A stretch of DNA of 64,000 nt from Cannabis sativa (GCF_029168945.1 NC_083605.1:73798969-73862968); one strand, 5' to 3'. Shown: positions 35,847 through 47,860, counted from the stretch's first letter. Program-made: numbers and translations. The notes: a model not told the origin generated them from the sequence alone.

Positions 35847-38800
35847 TGTAACGCCCCAGTATTTTGCCTTATTTTACAAAAATACTATTTTCATGCATAA
35901 TTTGAAAAGATAAAAAAAAAAATAATTTAAATACAACAGTGGATTTTAAAAAAAAATTAAAATGCAACAGAGAATGATCCTTCATTTGTAAAACAAGATA
36001 CAGTAAGTAAATAATTTTAAATAATGCATTTCCACTGTGTTAGATTTATCAACTGCTTAAAATAAAACTAAGGCACCACCGGCGTTCTAGATCGTTTGTC
36101 CGCCCGTAGCCGCTCACAGTATACGTACTTAACCACTCGCTCACTATACATACTTCCACTCTAATAATTGGTAGGGGAAAGTAAGGGGGGTGAGCTAAAA
36201 GCTCAGTAAGGAAATGCTTATCAAACAATACCATATAATATCACACATACCATTAATGTATTTATTAAGTTTTAGCAATATCATACATGCTCTTTTATAA
36301 CTATAACCAAATAACTGTACATATGGAAACCTTTATCATACAAGTCTATACTATTTGTTCACACCGTACACATATACAGAGATCATAACTCCAATATCAT
36401 ACTCATAGCATAATCATATCAATACTATAAATAATAATAACATTATCACAATATTGGCATATCATAGCCATTACTTACATAACCCGGGCCTAGCGACCAC
36501 TACAATATCCTCGGGGCCTAATGCGCCCATATAATAACATGTGGGCCTATGCGGCCTACCATTGTTATAGGATAGGGTATCTCTATATTCAACAAATAAC
36601 ATCACCGTATCATACCCACCATAACAATCTCATACACGACTCGGTAAAATGCGAGGTAAGGTATCTCTACATTCAACTACTTTATCCCGTATCATACCCC
36701 ACCATGGTCCCCCCCCACTTTACCTGAGACGTTAGCATACAACATACAACATGCAAGATACAAATACATCATACAACATGCAAGATACAAATACATCATA
36801 CAACATACAACCTAAAACATACAAATACAACATACAACATATACAAGTCATACAACCATAATCTATGTATCAATTCACAAACTCATATTGTGTCCATACC
36901 ACACATTCTCAGTACCATATACATATTCATAATAACAAATCATAAATCATATTTCAATACATAAAGATTAAATTTATGCAAATAAACACATACAAAACTA
37001 TCTAATTTCCTTACCTCAAATCCCATTTTGCTTAAGAGTTGTTATCTCGTCACTACTACCTATAATAAGACATGGGTCAAGGCCCTAATATTAAAATTCG
37101 TACTCTTACAGTACAGCAGAAAGATTACTATTTTTGACCAACAACTACACTAATTCAGTAAAAGTTGTCTTCATAAAAATTATAGGAAATTCCATTATCT
37201 TTCCAACGATATAAAGATCATTAAAAATGAATTAAAACTGAGAGAGCTATGATTGTTTTACTGAAACTATTTCTGAGAAGGAATATGGAGTAACGAATTA
37301 TACGACTTAGCAAAAATACAAACTTTTGTATTGAAAGGTTCAGAACTAGAAGATAACATCTTCATGAAAGTTTTAGAAAATTAAATTCCCTTTTCAATGA
37401 TACCAAAATCTCTGAAATTGGAATTATATTCAAAGAGATATTACAATTTTACCAAAACAGTTTTGGAAGAACAAGATTCAAGAAACGAATTACATGATAC
37501 AGAAGGAAACTGACTTTTCGACATAGTATAACTCCGAATTCACGAAATGTTTCTTCATGAAACTTATGGAAAATTGAATAAGCTTTGAAACCATATATAG
37601 ATCATTAAAAATGGACAAGAATTGAGAGAGTTATGGTATTTTAAGTGAAAGTACTTTTTCTGGGAATATGAAAAAAACGATTTACAACAACATCAGAAAG
37701 ATGATAATTTTCGACATAGAATATCACCGAACTGGTGAATAATTTCTTGATAAAAATTTTAGATCATCGAATAAGCTTTCTAACGATATAAAAATCGCTG
37801 GAAACGGATCAATATTGAGAGAGATATGACCATTTTACTAAGACAATAATTTTCAGAAAAAAAATAAAAACGAGATTTCATAGTTTAACCTAAAAGTTCA
37901 CAACAATAAGTGGAAGAACTCTCTTACCTCTTGATGACTCTTCTTAATCGCTAGATCTTGAAATCTCAAATTATTAGAATGGTGATGATGATCTCAATGT
38001 TATGTTGATGAAAATCATGAGTGTTGTTTGGCGAAGAGAATGAAACAAGAAGGAAAATTATAAATCTTTGATAGGTAGCGAGATGGATAACTTGTAGGAT
38101 ATAGGATTTTATGAGTGTCATCTAAGAATTGTATTCAGGCTGAAAGAAAGAGATTGAGATTGAGTTTTATTTTTCTTAGGGTTAGAGACTCTGCATATTA
38201 CGTATCAAGAATGTGATAGATTTAGGTTTTATAATCTAATTAAATCTATAAAAGAAAATAATAAAATAACCCCTATAATCTGATGCTAATTTAACTCTAA
38301 ATAGAATAATTAAATAAAAATCTTATTTGTTAGATATAAGTTTTAAATTTAAATTTTAAAACTTAGGGTTTCTATACTAAACTTAACAGGTCGTCACTTT
38401 GTAACCTAATTTTGACCCCAATAAAGTTAAAATTACGATAAATCTATTTCTACATAATTGATAGATCTTTGAATTATCTTTCCAACGCCACTGAAATCAC
38501 CTCAATCCGAGCTCTAGAACTCCAGATATGATCGTTTTAGTAAAACAGTTTTTAATCCCTGCGAATTTATCCAAACCTACGAATTTTTAACATTAATTAA
38601 TTAAACTCACTAAATATATTATAAAACCCTAATGGACCTTCATATTGGGCTTTAATTAAACGATTACTTACTCTGTAAAAATACCATAATATTTTACTTT
38701 CGTAGTTAATACAACTTTAACTCTCTAGAAAATTGGTACAACTACTCTAAGCAATAATATCAACTCACTAACAACACAAAGAAACAAGATAATTATCCTC

Positions 38801-38853
38801 GCTCAATTAATATCCAAAAAAAAAAATTAAATACTATTTTAATGGATATTACA
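35847..38853 (-). repeat. 3' LTR of the gypsy-type element
   Basis: 3007 bp, with TG..CA ends. It matches 42597-45610 nearly base for base from about 36730 on; differences cluster in the first 900 bp. It contains two tandem 27 bp units near 36749-36802. Confidence 0.85.
36749..36802. repeat. 27 bp tandem repeat, two units
   Basis: The unit starts ACAACATGCAAGATACAAAT and is repeated twice within the 3' LTR of the gypsy-type element. The same unit is present three times in the other LTR. Confidence 0.8.
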
Positions 38854-38866
38854 TTCTACCCTCCTT
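38854..38866 (-). other. Polypurine tract of the gypsy-type element
   Basis: AAGGAGGGTAGAA on the minus strand directly abuts the 3' LTR. It would prime plus-strand synthesis. Confidence 0.75.
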
Positions 38867-41800
38867 AAAAGAAATTTCGTCCTCGAAATTTAACTTATCA
38901 ACACTCGGGGTGTTGAGTCGTCATGTCTTTCACCACTTACTGCATTACCTCATTATCTACCATATATATGGACCCAATAAACATGCATTTAACCTATGTC
39001 TTATCGGTCAATCCATAACACATAAAATATACACAACTTAATTAAGTATTATTATTTCTCTATACATTACTTAAATACCAAAATGTACTCCATCATAATA
39101 ACTTAGATATACATGCTTTAAATATTAAGTTTTGCAATCACATGCTCGTAATATATGAAAAGTTTTTCTTTCTCTTATGATCATCCTTACATGCCATTAA
39201 GAGTGAAACTATTTATTCTTCTATGAGCATCCTTACATGCCATTTAAAGTAACACTAATTATTCTCTAAATGAACATCCTTACATGTCACTTGAGAACAC
39301 ATTATACAATACAAAATAACAAACACAAAGAGTAGGGTAGAAGACCTTATGCAAACTTGTCTTTAATCATTCCCATTCTTTAGTTGAATGTTATTACCTA
39401 TAAAAATCTTACTTCTCTACTTGATTTTCTACTATAAGGCTACAATGTCATTCTTTCAATTTCATAGGTGTCACCCACTCATCGATAGACACTTGTTCCA
39501 TGACACTTGGAAATAAACATTTAAGCTCTTTAAAAGGTCTTCTATATATAAATATTTAATGATCCATTTCGACCACCTTTTTGTCTAACATTCACCTCTT
39601 GATATCCTTTATCCATGTATTCATTGCACTTGTCACGCCTTCCCATTTTCCTAGGTAACCACTTTATGGGTTCCTTTTGTAGTCTCTTTCTTGTATCACT
39701 ATATTGTATTTTCTTTGCTAATCTCTCCTATGGTGCTTGGTCCTCCATTATCCCCTTCAATCAAGTTGACTTGATTATGAGATTAGCTAGTTTTCTATAC
39801 TAACTTTTATCTACTTTGGTATTATCTTGCTATAGTGGTGAACTTTGAATCTATAATGCCGATAGATTCTGATAGTTATGTTCAATGATTGCTTCTTCTA
39901 ATATACTAGTCATCTAAGGTATCACATAATTTCATACTTATCATAACATTGATTATTCCAGCCATATTCATGCCCTGTATATTGTAGCCTTCTTTAATTC
40001 ACCAAAAAAAAAATATATATATATATATCTCAACTTCTTAATTGTACCTCCAAATCTTCCAAATCTCTTAAACATACATTCCAAGATGCGATTATTTACT
40101 TAAGACTATAACATATATGTATTAAAACATAAGCACACTAATAACCCCTTTAAAATAAGTTCAATCCTACCATAGCTTATCGTAGCCCAACTATTTATTA
40201 TTTGTTGACTTTTAACAATAAGTCAACCATACCAATCTCATAATGTATTGATCATCCAAGTTATCAGGGTAAGGATACTATATATATATATAATTTGCAA
40301 ACTATGCGAAACGTACCTACTCGTCCATCACTATTATACCTCCTATACCCTACTTGTATTTGATTTATTACTCTGAGACTAACTATTTATAATTCCTTAG
40401 TCAGGAATTTTTTATTCTTAGTTCCCATACTACCTTTAAGCACAAGTCAATAATTCGTTCAAGCGTCTCATTTTACATCCAAACGCCACAAAATTATCAA
40501 TACCTATCTTGTTTTTTTTTCTTCTTCTAACTTTTGCACTTTCAATTGGACAAGACTTAGTAGTGTGCAATAAGTTAGTTATTGTCAGCTTGAGAGAGTC
40601 CTTCCAAAGATCTCTATTACTGGCTTTTTAGATTGAGAAAAATATCTAATATTTTTTTTTTTTTTTTGCTCTTAACAATTTTAGCTTTTGACAAATCCAT
40701 AGTCATTTTCTTCTCGGGCATTATAGGACCTAGAAACACCATCTCTTTTCAGAAATGGCCGAACTTTGTGAGTTTTCCTCTTAGTTTCTCATTAGATGAC
40801 ACTCCAACATACTTATACTATTGCCCATAATATAAGTCGTAATTGGATTGTAGTATCCTTTGCTTACGTTGTGCCTTGAATTCCTTTATGTTGCATGAGT
40901 GTATTTTCTAATCCCAACACTTATCAAAAACTTGTATAGTCCTTGACATGCCATGACATTCTTCAATATATGTTACTTTGGTCCTAATTGTGTCTCACTT
41001 TTCTCATCTCTAAGTGAGGCTTTCCTAACATTTTCTCGTTGAGCTATACTCCACACCATTGTTGTTGTATCGAGTGAGTATTTGGAATCTAGGGATGTCA
41101 CCCTTGAATGCTAATTCCTCCTCTTTCTCAAGTTTTGAATTTGCGATCTACTCTCTATAGTTGTTTGTTGTACACCCGCCACAAAGCCGCATCCACAATC
41201 TCTTAGTTGTGTAGTTGTGATCAATTCCGAGTAGTCACCCTCTTAGTTGTCTCTCATTCATGTTGTACCCAAATTGTTAGTCGTGCCTGGACTTTTTTTT
41301 GTCTTTCTCCTTTGAAAATGTCTCTATCGAAACCATACACATTTTTCTCTGTTATCTCCTCCACCAAGTAGATGACCTTGAGTTTAAAGTTTACAACTTT
41401 CCTTCGATAATCTAATATTTGTTGATGCTCTGCTTATCTCTTAGTGTTTAAGATACCTTTATAAGTTATTACCTCTAGTAATTTTATCATGTCTCTTTCT
41501 AACTTCTCATTTTGGATTCTATTCAGCACACCGCACTCCTTTCTATATGATGGCATCGTCCTCTCCTGACTCATTTCTATAACATACTTATCTCCAATGT
41601 CTTTGCATACAGTACTCATACTTCTTACCATCTAACTTAAGAGTGTGTAACTTATAGAATATCCAACAAGATAATACCTTCTCCTTAAAGATCTATTATT
41701 TCATCCTTCTTAATAAGTAAGTTTCGTAAATTATACCGTCCTTTATCTCGGTATAGCGTCTACTATTCTAAGTCATCCCTACTTCCTATATGTTGGGCTT

Positions 41801-42582
41801 CCATTCATGGCTAGGTGTGTAGACCGGCTTCTTCAACCATTCATAGATAGGTGAAAATATATGCGTCGGTACTTAGTTGGCTATTGGTACATTTCATTAT
41901 GTGCTTCAAGTTCCACTACTAGTGTTGGTGATATTTTTGCCGAGCACTCGTGAAAACTCTTCAACAAATTGTCTTAGTCATGCTCGTAGTCCTTCCAATA
42001 CCTCTATTAGATCGTTAGCCTTAACTATTATTGGGTTCTCTGGAACATCAACCATTTGTGGGTCAACGGAACACACATCCTTAGCCCCCACCTCTATTGG
42101 TCGTTCCTTTCACATTGATTCTAACTGATCTTCTAGTTTCATGTTTACAAGAAAGGTTGATTTAAAAGAAACAAAAGAGTTCAATTATTGGAAGAGAAGA
42201 TTCTATGTACATATCTAAACTTAATGTTGTCAAGCTTAACTAGTAATATTCTATTTATCAAATAAAGTCTTATGAACTCCTATTATAATTTATTCTAAAT
42301 TTTCAAGAAAGGAACACGGTCCTTCCTAGTTCAATTCAAGACAATAAAGAAATATAAACCTATACATCTTCTTCCTAAAAAGTGTAATCAATCATAAGAG
42401 ATAGAGGGTACTATTGATGTCTCTAAGCACCACCTAAGATGAGGCTCTAATTATATGTATCACATATAAGACTATTAATGGCAATACCAAGAAAATTAAA
42501 ACTAACACTTACATAATAGTGAGAGGGATCTTTTCGGTCTTCGTATGTATACCGTGAGTATCCTTCGGGGTAACGGACGATC
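38867..42582 (-). other. Non-coding internal domain of the gypsy-type element
   Basis: About 3.7 kb between the LTRs. All frames are short. A minus-strand frame starting near 42145 (MKLEDQLESM, then a stop) and a downstream stretch near 41880-42050 look like gag remains. No RT, RNase H or integrase motif was found. A (TA)n run sits near 40010-40030. Confidence 0.65.
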
Positions 42583-42595
42583 GGCTCGATACCAA
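42583..42595 (-). other. Primer-binding site of the gypsy-type element, altered
   Basis: Reads TTGGTATCGAGCC on the minus strand, the tRNA-Met type PBS (TTGGTATCAGAGC) with CAG changed to CG. It lies directly inside the 5' LTR. Confidence 0.7.
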
Positions 42596-42596
42596 C

Positions 42597-45500
42597 CGTA
42601 ACGCCGCATTTTGCCTTATTTTACAAAAATACTATTTTCATGCATAATTTGAAAAGATAAAAAAAAAATAATTTAAATACAACGAGGATTTTAAAAAAAT
42701 CAAAATGCAACGAGAGAAGGATCCTTCATTTGTAAAACAAGATACGTTAGTAAATAATTTTAAATAATGCATTTCCACCGTGTTAGATTTATCAACTCGC
42801 TTAAAATAAAACTAAGGCACCACCTAGGCGTTCTAGATCGTTTGTCCGCCCGTAGCCGCTCACAGTATACGTACCGAACCGACCACACTCACTATACATA
42901 CTTCCCCTGTCTAATACACTGTAGGGGAAAGTAAGTGGGTGAGCTAAAAGCTCAGTAAGGAAATGCTTATCAAACAATACCATATAATATCACACATACC
43001 ATTAATGTATTTATTAAGTTTTAGCAATATCATACATGCTCTTTTATAACTATAACCAAATAACTGTACATATGGAAACCTTTATCATACAAGTCTATAC
43101 TATTTGTTCACACCGTACACATATACGAGATCATAACTCCAATATCATACTCATAGCATAATCATATCAATACTATAAATAATAATAACATTATCACAAT
43201 ATTGGCATATCATAGCCATTACTTACATAACCCGGCCTAGCTCGACCCTACAATATCACGGGCCTAATACGCCCATATAATAACATGGGCCTATGCGACC
43301 TACCATTGTTATAGGATAGGGTATCTCTATATTCAATGTTGTCATCACCGTATCATACCCACCATAACAATCTCATACACGACTCGGTAAAATGCGGGGT
43401 AGGGTATCTCTACATTCAACTACTTTATCCCGTATCATACCCCACCATGGTCCCCCACTTTACCTGAGACGTTAGCATACAACATACAACATGCAAGATA
43501 CAAATACATCATACAACATGCAAGATACAAATACATCATACAACATGCAAGATACAAATACATCATACAACATACAACCTAAAACATACAAATACAACAT
43601 ACAACATATACAAGTCATACAACCATAATCTATGTATCAATTCACAAACTCATATTGTGTCCATACCACACATTCTCAGTACCATATACATATTCATAAT
43701 AACAAATCATAAATCATATTTCAATACATAAAGATTAAATTTATGCAAATAAACACATACAAAACTATCTAATTTCCTTACCTCAAATCCCGCTGCTTAA
43801 GAGTTGTTATCTCGTCACTACTACCTATAATAAGACATGGGTCAAGGCCCTAATATTAAAATTCGTACTCTTACAGTACAGCAGAAAGATTACTATTTTT
43901 GACCAACAACTACACTAATTCAGTAAAAGTTGTCTTCATAAAAATTATAGGAAATTCCATTATCTTTCCAACGATATAAAGATCATTAAAAATGAATTAA
44001 AACTGAGAGAGCTATGATTGTTTTACTGAAACTATTTCTGAGAAGGAATATGGAGTAACGAATTATACGACTTAGCAAAAATACAAACTTTTGTATTGAA
44101 AGGTTCAGAACTAGAAGATAACATCTTCATGAAAGTTTTAGAAAATTAAATTCCCTTTCCAATGATACCAAAATCTCTGAAATTGGAATTATATTCAAAG
44201 AGATATTACAATTTTACCAAAACAGTTTTGGAAGAACAAGATTCAAGAAACGAATTACATGATACAGAAGGAAACTGACTTTTCGACATAGTATAACTCC
44301 AAATTCACGAAATGTTTCTTCATGAAACTTATGGAAAATTGAATAAGCTTTGAAACCATATATAGATCATTAAAAATGGACAAGAATTGAGAGAGTTATG
44401 GTATTTTAAGTGAAAGTACTTTTTCTGGGAATATGAAAAAAACGATTTACAACAACATCAGAAAGATGATAATTTTCGACATAGAATATCACCGAACTGG
44501 TGAATAATTTCTTGATAAAAATTTTAGATCATCGAATAAGCTTTCTAACGATATAAAAATCGCTGGAAACGGATCAATATTGAGAGAGATATGACCATTT
44601 TACTAAGACAATAATTTTCAGAAAAAAAAATAAAAACGAGATTTCATAGTTTAACCTAAAAGTTCACAACAATAAGTGGAAGAACTCTCTTACCTCTTGA
44701 TGACTCTTCTTAATCAGTGCTAGATCTTGAAATCTCAAATTATTAGAATGGTGATGATGATCTCAATGTTATGTTGATGAAAATCATGAGTGTTGTTTGG
44801 CGAAGAGAATGAAACAAGAAGGAAAATTATAAATCTTTGATAGGTAGCGAGATGGATAACTTGTAGGATATAGGATTTTATGAGTGTCTATACAGAATTG
44901 TGTATTCGAGGCCGAAAGAAAGAGATTGAGATTGAGTTTTATTTTTCTTAGGGTTAGAGACTCTGCATATTACGTATCAAGAATGTGATAGATTTAGGTT
45001 TTATAATCTAATTAAATCTATAAAAGAAAATAATAAAATAACCCCTATAATCTGATGCTAATTTAACTCTAAATAGAATAATTAAATAAAAATCTTATTT
45101 GTTAGATATAAGTTTTAAATTTAAATTTTAAAACTTAGGGTTTCTATACTAAACTTAACAGGTCGTCACTTTGTAACCTAATTTTGACCCCAATAAAGTT
45201 AAAATTACGATAAATCTATTTCTACATAATTGATAGATCTTTGAATTATCTTTCCAACGCCACTGAAATCACCTCAATCCGAGCTCTAGAACTCCAGATA
45301 TGATCGTTTTAGTAAAACAGTTTTTAATCCTGCGAATTTATCCAAACCTACGAATTTTTAACATTAATTAATTAAACTCACTAAATATATTATAAAACCC
45401 TAATGGACCTTCATATTGGGCTTTAATTAAACGATTACTTACTCTGTAAAAATACCATAATATTTTACTTTCGTAGTTAATACAACTTTAACTCTCTAGA

Positions 45501-45610
45501 AAATTGGTACAACTACTCTAAGCAATAATATCAACTCACTAACAACACAAAGAAACAAGATAATTATCCTCGCTCAATTAATATCCAAAAAAAAAAAAAA
45601 TTAAATACTA
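42597..45610 (-). repeat. 5' LTR of the gypsy-type element
   Basis: About 3.01 kb, the partner of 35847-38853. Its last 17 bases (by comparison with the other LTR) are missing. It carries three tandem 27 bp units near 43484-43564 where the partner has two. Confidence 0.85.
43484..43564. repeat. 27 bp tandem repeat, three units
   Basis: Counterpart of 36749-36802 in the 5' LTR with one more unit. Confidence 0.8.
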
Positions 45611-45809
45611 TCCATTTAAGCTCTCTTCAACTGTGTAGTCCCATACCTACACAGTCTCAGAATCATCCCACTTGACCTTCCCCAGGCGGTGTGGGATTGC
45701 ACAGCTTACCCGGTGTTTCTCCTTACGGATCACGGGACTACTGACTGTCACAATCACCCCCCCTTACGGGGTCCGACGTCCTCGTCGACCACACTTCCGG
45801 TTGGGTCAA

Positions 45810-45822
45810 GGCTCTGATACCA
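45810..45822 (-). other. Primer-binding site of the split Cassandra element
   Basis: TGGTATCAGAGCC on the minus strand, two bases from the 5' LTR at 45825. Identical to the PBS at 119-131. Confidence 0.85.
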
Positions 45823-45973
45823 TTTGTAACGTCCCCACTTTAAGCCTCCATTGGGTCTTCACACCCACAGAATGAATGGCTCTTATACACGAGTACGCCA
45901 CTCTAGTTGCTTCCTGGATTGATGACTGACCCTACAGACCAACACGAGTGTTTCCAGCATGCTTTGTCCTCAC

Positions 45974-46145
45974 CGAACCTTCTTTCCTAGGATTGGACGC
46001 CTATTGACGAAGCTCAGGATTGTCGCCCTACTGCTTGAGGTTTGGAACCCACTGATGTGAAAGTACCTCTCTCATTGCACCAAAAGAGCCCTTTTAGAGA
46101 GTTGGCTTTGACGATAGGGCTTGAATGGAAGGGTCGATCGGTCAC
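45974..46145. other. 172 bp insert in a Cassandra LTR
   Basis: It is absent from the LTRs at 134-566, 35560-35846 and 46277-46709. It is bordered by TCAC (45970-45973 and 46142-46145), which may be a target duplication. It is richer in G+C than its surroundings, with no terminal repeats or coding motif that I recognise. Confidence 0.55.
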
Positions 46146-46276
46146 TCGCACGCTTCTTAGGAAAACTTCCCAGGAGGTCACCCATCCTAAAATTGCCCAA
46201 GGTCAAGCACGCTTAACTGTGGAGTTCTTTCGTGATGGGCTACCGAAAAACAAGATGCACCTTGTTGACATAGGTA

Positions 46277-46709
46277 TGTGACAGTCAGTAGTCCTGTGAT
46301 CCGTAAGGGGAAATACCGGGTAAGCTGTGCAATCCCACACCGCCTGGGGAAGGTCAAGTGGGATGATTCTGAGACTGTGTAGGTATGGGACTACACAGTT
46401 GAAGAGAGCTTAAATGGATTGATTGGTACTACCTATGTCAACAAGGTGCATCTTGTTTTTCGGTAGCCCATCTCGAAAGAACTCCACAGTTAAGCGTGCT
46501 TGGCTTGGGGTAATTTAAGGATGGGTGACCTCTTGGGAAGTCTTCCCAGGAAGCGTGCGAGTGAGGACAAAGCATGCTGAAAACACTCGTGTTGGTCTGT
46601 AGGGTCAGTCACCAGTCCATGAAGCAGCCAGAGTGACGCACTCGTGTATAAGAGCCATTCATTCCGTGGGTGTAAGGACCCAATGGAGGCTTGAAGCGGG
46701 GACGTTACA
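46277..46709 (+). mobile_element. Cassandra solo LTR nested in a Cassandra LTR
   Basis: 433 bp from TGTGACAG to GACGTTACA, in the opposite direction to its host LTR. A perfect 5 bp duplication, AGGTA, flanks it (46272-46276 and 46710-46714). The 5S-like part is about 46467-46560, with box A at 46488-46503 (AGTTAAGCGTGCTTGG) and box C within 46518-46542 (GGATGGGTGACC..GGGAAGTC). Together with its host LTR it forms a large inverted repeat. Confidence 0.9.
46467..46560 (+). promoter_or_regulatory. 5S rRNA-derived Pol III promoter in Cassandra LTR
   Basis: The segment matches the middle and 3' half of plant 5S rRNA: CCCATC..GAACTCC, AGTTAAGCGTGCTTGG, AGGATGGGTGACCTC and GGGAAGTC. The box A, intermediate element and box C words are kept. 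The 5' and 3' ends of 5S rRNA are not, so it is not a 5S gene. Confidence 0.8.
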
Positions 46710-47210
46710 AGGTAGTACCAATCAATCCATTTAAGCTCTCTTCAACTGTGTAGTCCCATACCTACACAATCTCAGAATCATTCCACTTGACCTTCCCCAG
46801 GCGGTGTGGGATTGCACAGCTTACCCAATGTTTCTCCTTACGGATCACGGGACTACTGACTGTCACACTAGTCATCTTATCTGGTGAAAATTTACGACTT
46901 CGTACACTGCTCACATAATTGTTTTTTTTTTTTAATAGAAATCTAGTTTCTGGACTGAAATAATTTGAGGCGAGACTCCTAAACCACCACGTTTGAGGCA
47001 AGACTCTTGAACTTGTAATTGCCAAGGGCTAAGCACCAGTCCAAGTTAAGTGGTGATCATGGATGTTGAAATGACTTAAACATCACTGAGAATAACAAGT
47101 TGAGTGGTAAGATGTGGTGATCGAAAACCACCTTGGGCATTAGGACATATAGAATCACCACTAGGGCTGGGCATTAGGTCCAACATAGTGGTGATTCCTG
47201 TTGGGAATAT

Positions 47211-47860
47211 TTTACACGGTATAGAACTTTTCATAGGCTAAATAAGTATCTTTCTTGCAACTTTAGCATTCAGTCTTACTGGTAGAGTTAGAGATTCTGG
47301 ATCAATTTTTATACTTCTCCAAAATCACTGGTCCACCCCCAGAGTAATCACCATCTTATCAGTAGATTTTCTAGCATCAACGCAAGTCTAGAAACCTGAT
47401 TTGGTGTGGTCTAAGAGTATTAAATACTACTCTTATCAACTAACATATAGTTCCTCTTCTTGATCTTAAGATTCATTTGATTATCTTCCAATGTTCCCTT
47501 TCTGGATTAATCTGATACCAACTTATTTCCCCCACTCAATAGTAGGTGTCTGGTCTAATGCATAACAAAGCATACCTGAGACCTCTCACTATTGATCCTA
47601 AGGAATTATTTCCTTGGCCTTTATCTTTTTTAGAATAGTTGAGACTTTTCCTTAGATAAATAAAATCTATGTCTAGAAGTAGAAAAGCTTCTATAGATGT
47701 AGCCATTAGAAACATGCTCTAGCATCTTACGAAAGTAAGTTGCTTGCACTAAAGTAAGTAAATTACCAATTATATCATAAGCCACATGTTTAGATAATCT
47801 CAAACCTATAATACTAGGAACATGAAGTTTTGTTAAGTCCATTGAATAGACTTAATTTTT
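47211..47860 (-). pseudogene. Decayed Ty1/copia fragment (RT/RNase H region)
   Basis: Minus-strand frames with stops give RYALLCIRPDTYYSVG, then WYQINPEREHWKIIK and GTICWL, the segment after the copia reverse transcriptase that leads into RNase H. Later residues are scrambled. The fragment ends at TGTTGGGAATATTTTA (47211), which resembles the end of the solo LTR at 32318. It is a remnant with no intact gene. Confidence 0.65.

Larger units (their letters stand above)
35847..45610 (-). mobile_element. Ty3/gypsy-type large retrotransposon derivative (LARD)
   Basis: Two near-identical LTRs of about 3.0 kb (35847-38853 and 42597-45610) enclose a 3.7 kb internal part. On the minus strand the 3' LTR is preceded by a gypsy-style AAATTTCGAGGACGAAATTT and a purine tract (AAGGAGGGTAGAA), and the 5' LTR is followed by a tRNA-Met-type primer-binding site. 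LTR ends are TGTAATATCC and GGGGCGTTACA. The interior holds no frame with gag, protease, RT or integrase motifs, only a short gag-like start near 42145. It therefore depends on proteins supplied in trans. The 5' LTR lost about 17 terminal bases, together with the target duplication, at the junction with the Cassandra LTR (45610/45611). Confidence 0.82.
35560..46867 (-). mobile_element. Full-length Cassandra TRIM, split by two later insertions
   Basis: The 3' LTR is 35560-35846 plus 45611-45752, the internal domain 45753-45824 and the 5' LTR 45825-46276 plus 46715-46867. A perfect 5 bp duplication, CTAGT, flanks the whole (35555-35559 and 46868-46872), which proves that the pieces belong to one insertion. 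The primer-binding site is at 45810-45822 and the purine tract near 45753-45767. A gypsy-type element sits in the 3' LTR and a Cassandra solo LTR in the 5' LTR. The 5' LTR also has a 172 bp insert of unknown nature at 45974-46145. Confidence 0.85.

Noticed and set aside
36740..36850. Regularly spaced repeats that might suggest a CRISPR array
   Set aside because: Adjacent 27 bp tandem units without spacers, in an LTR of a plant genome.
41434..41631. 65-codon minus-strand frame inside the gypsy-type element
   Set aside because: No gag or pol motif, no neighbouring exons, and surrounding frames are closed; too weak to call.
46467..46560. Possible 5S rRNA gene
   Set aside because: The 5' and 3' ends of 5S rRNA are missing and the match lies inside an LTR with target duplications; it is the Cassandra 5S-derived part.
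47510..47525. Primer-binding-site-like word (CTGATACCA)
   Set aside because: It reads as Trp-Tyr-Gln-Ile within the copia fragment, so it is decayed coding sequence and no LTR adjoins it.
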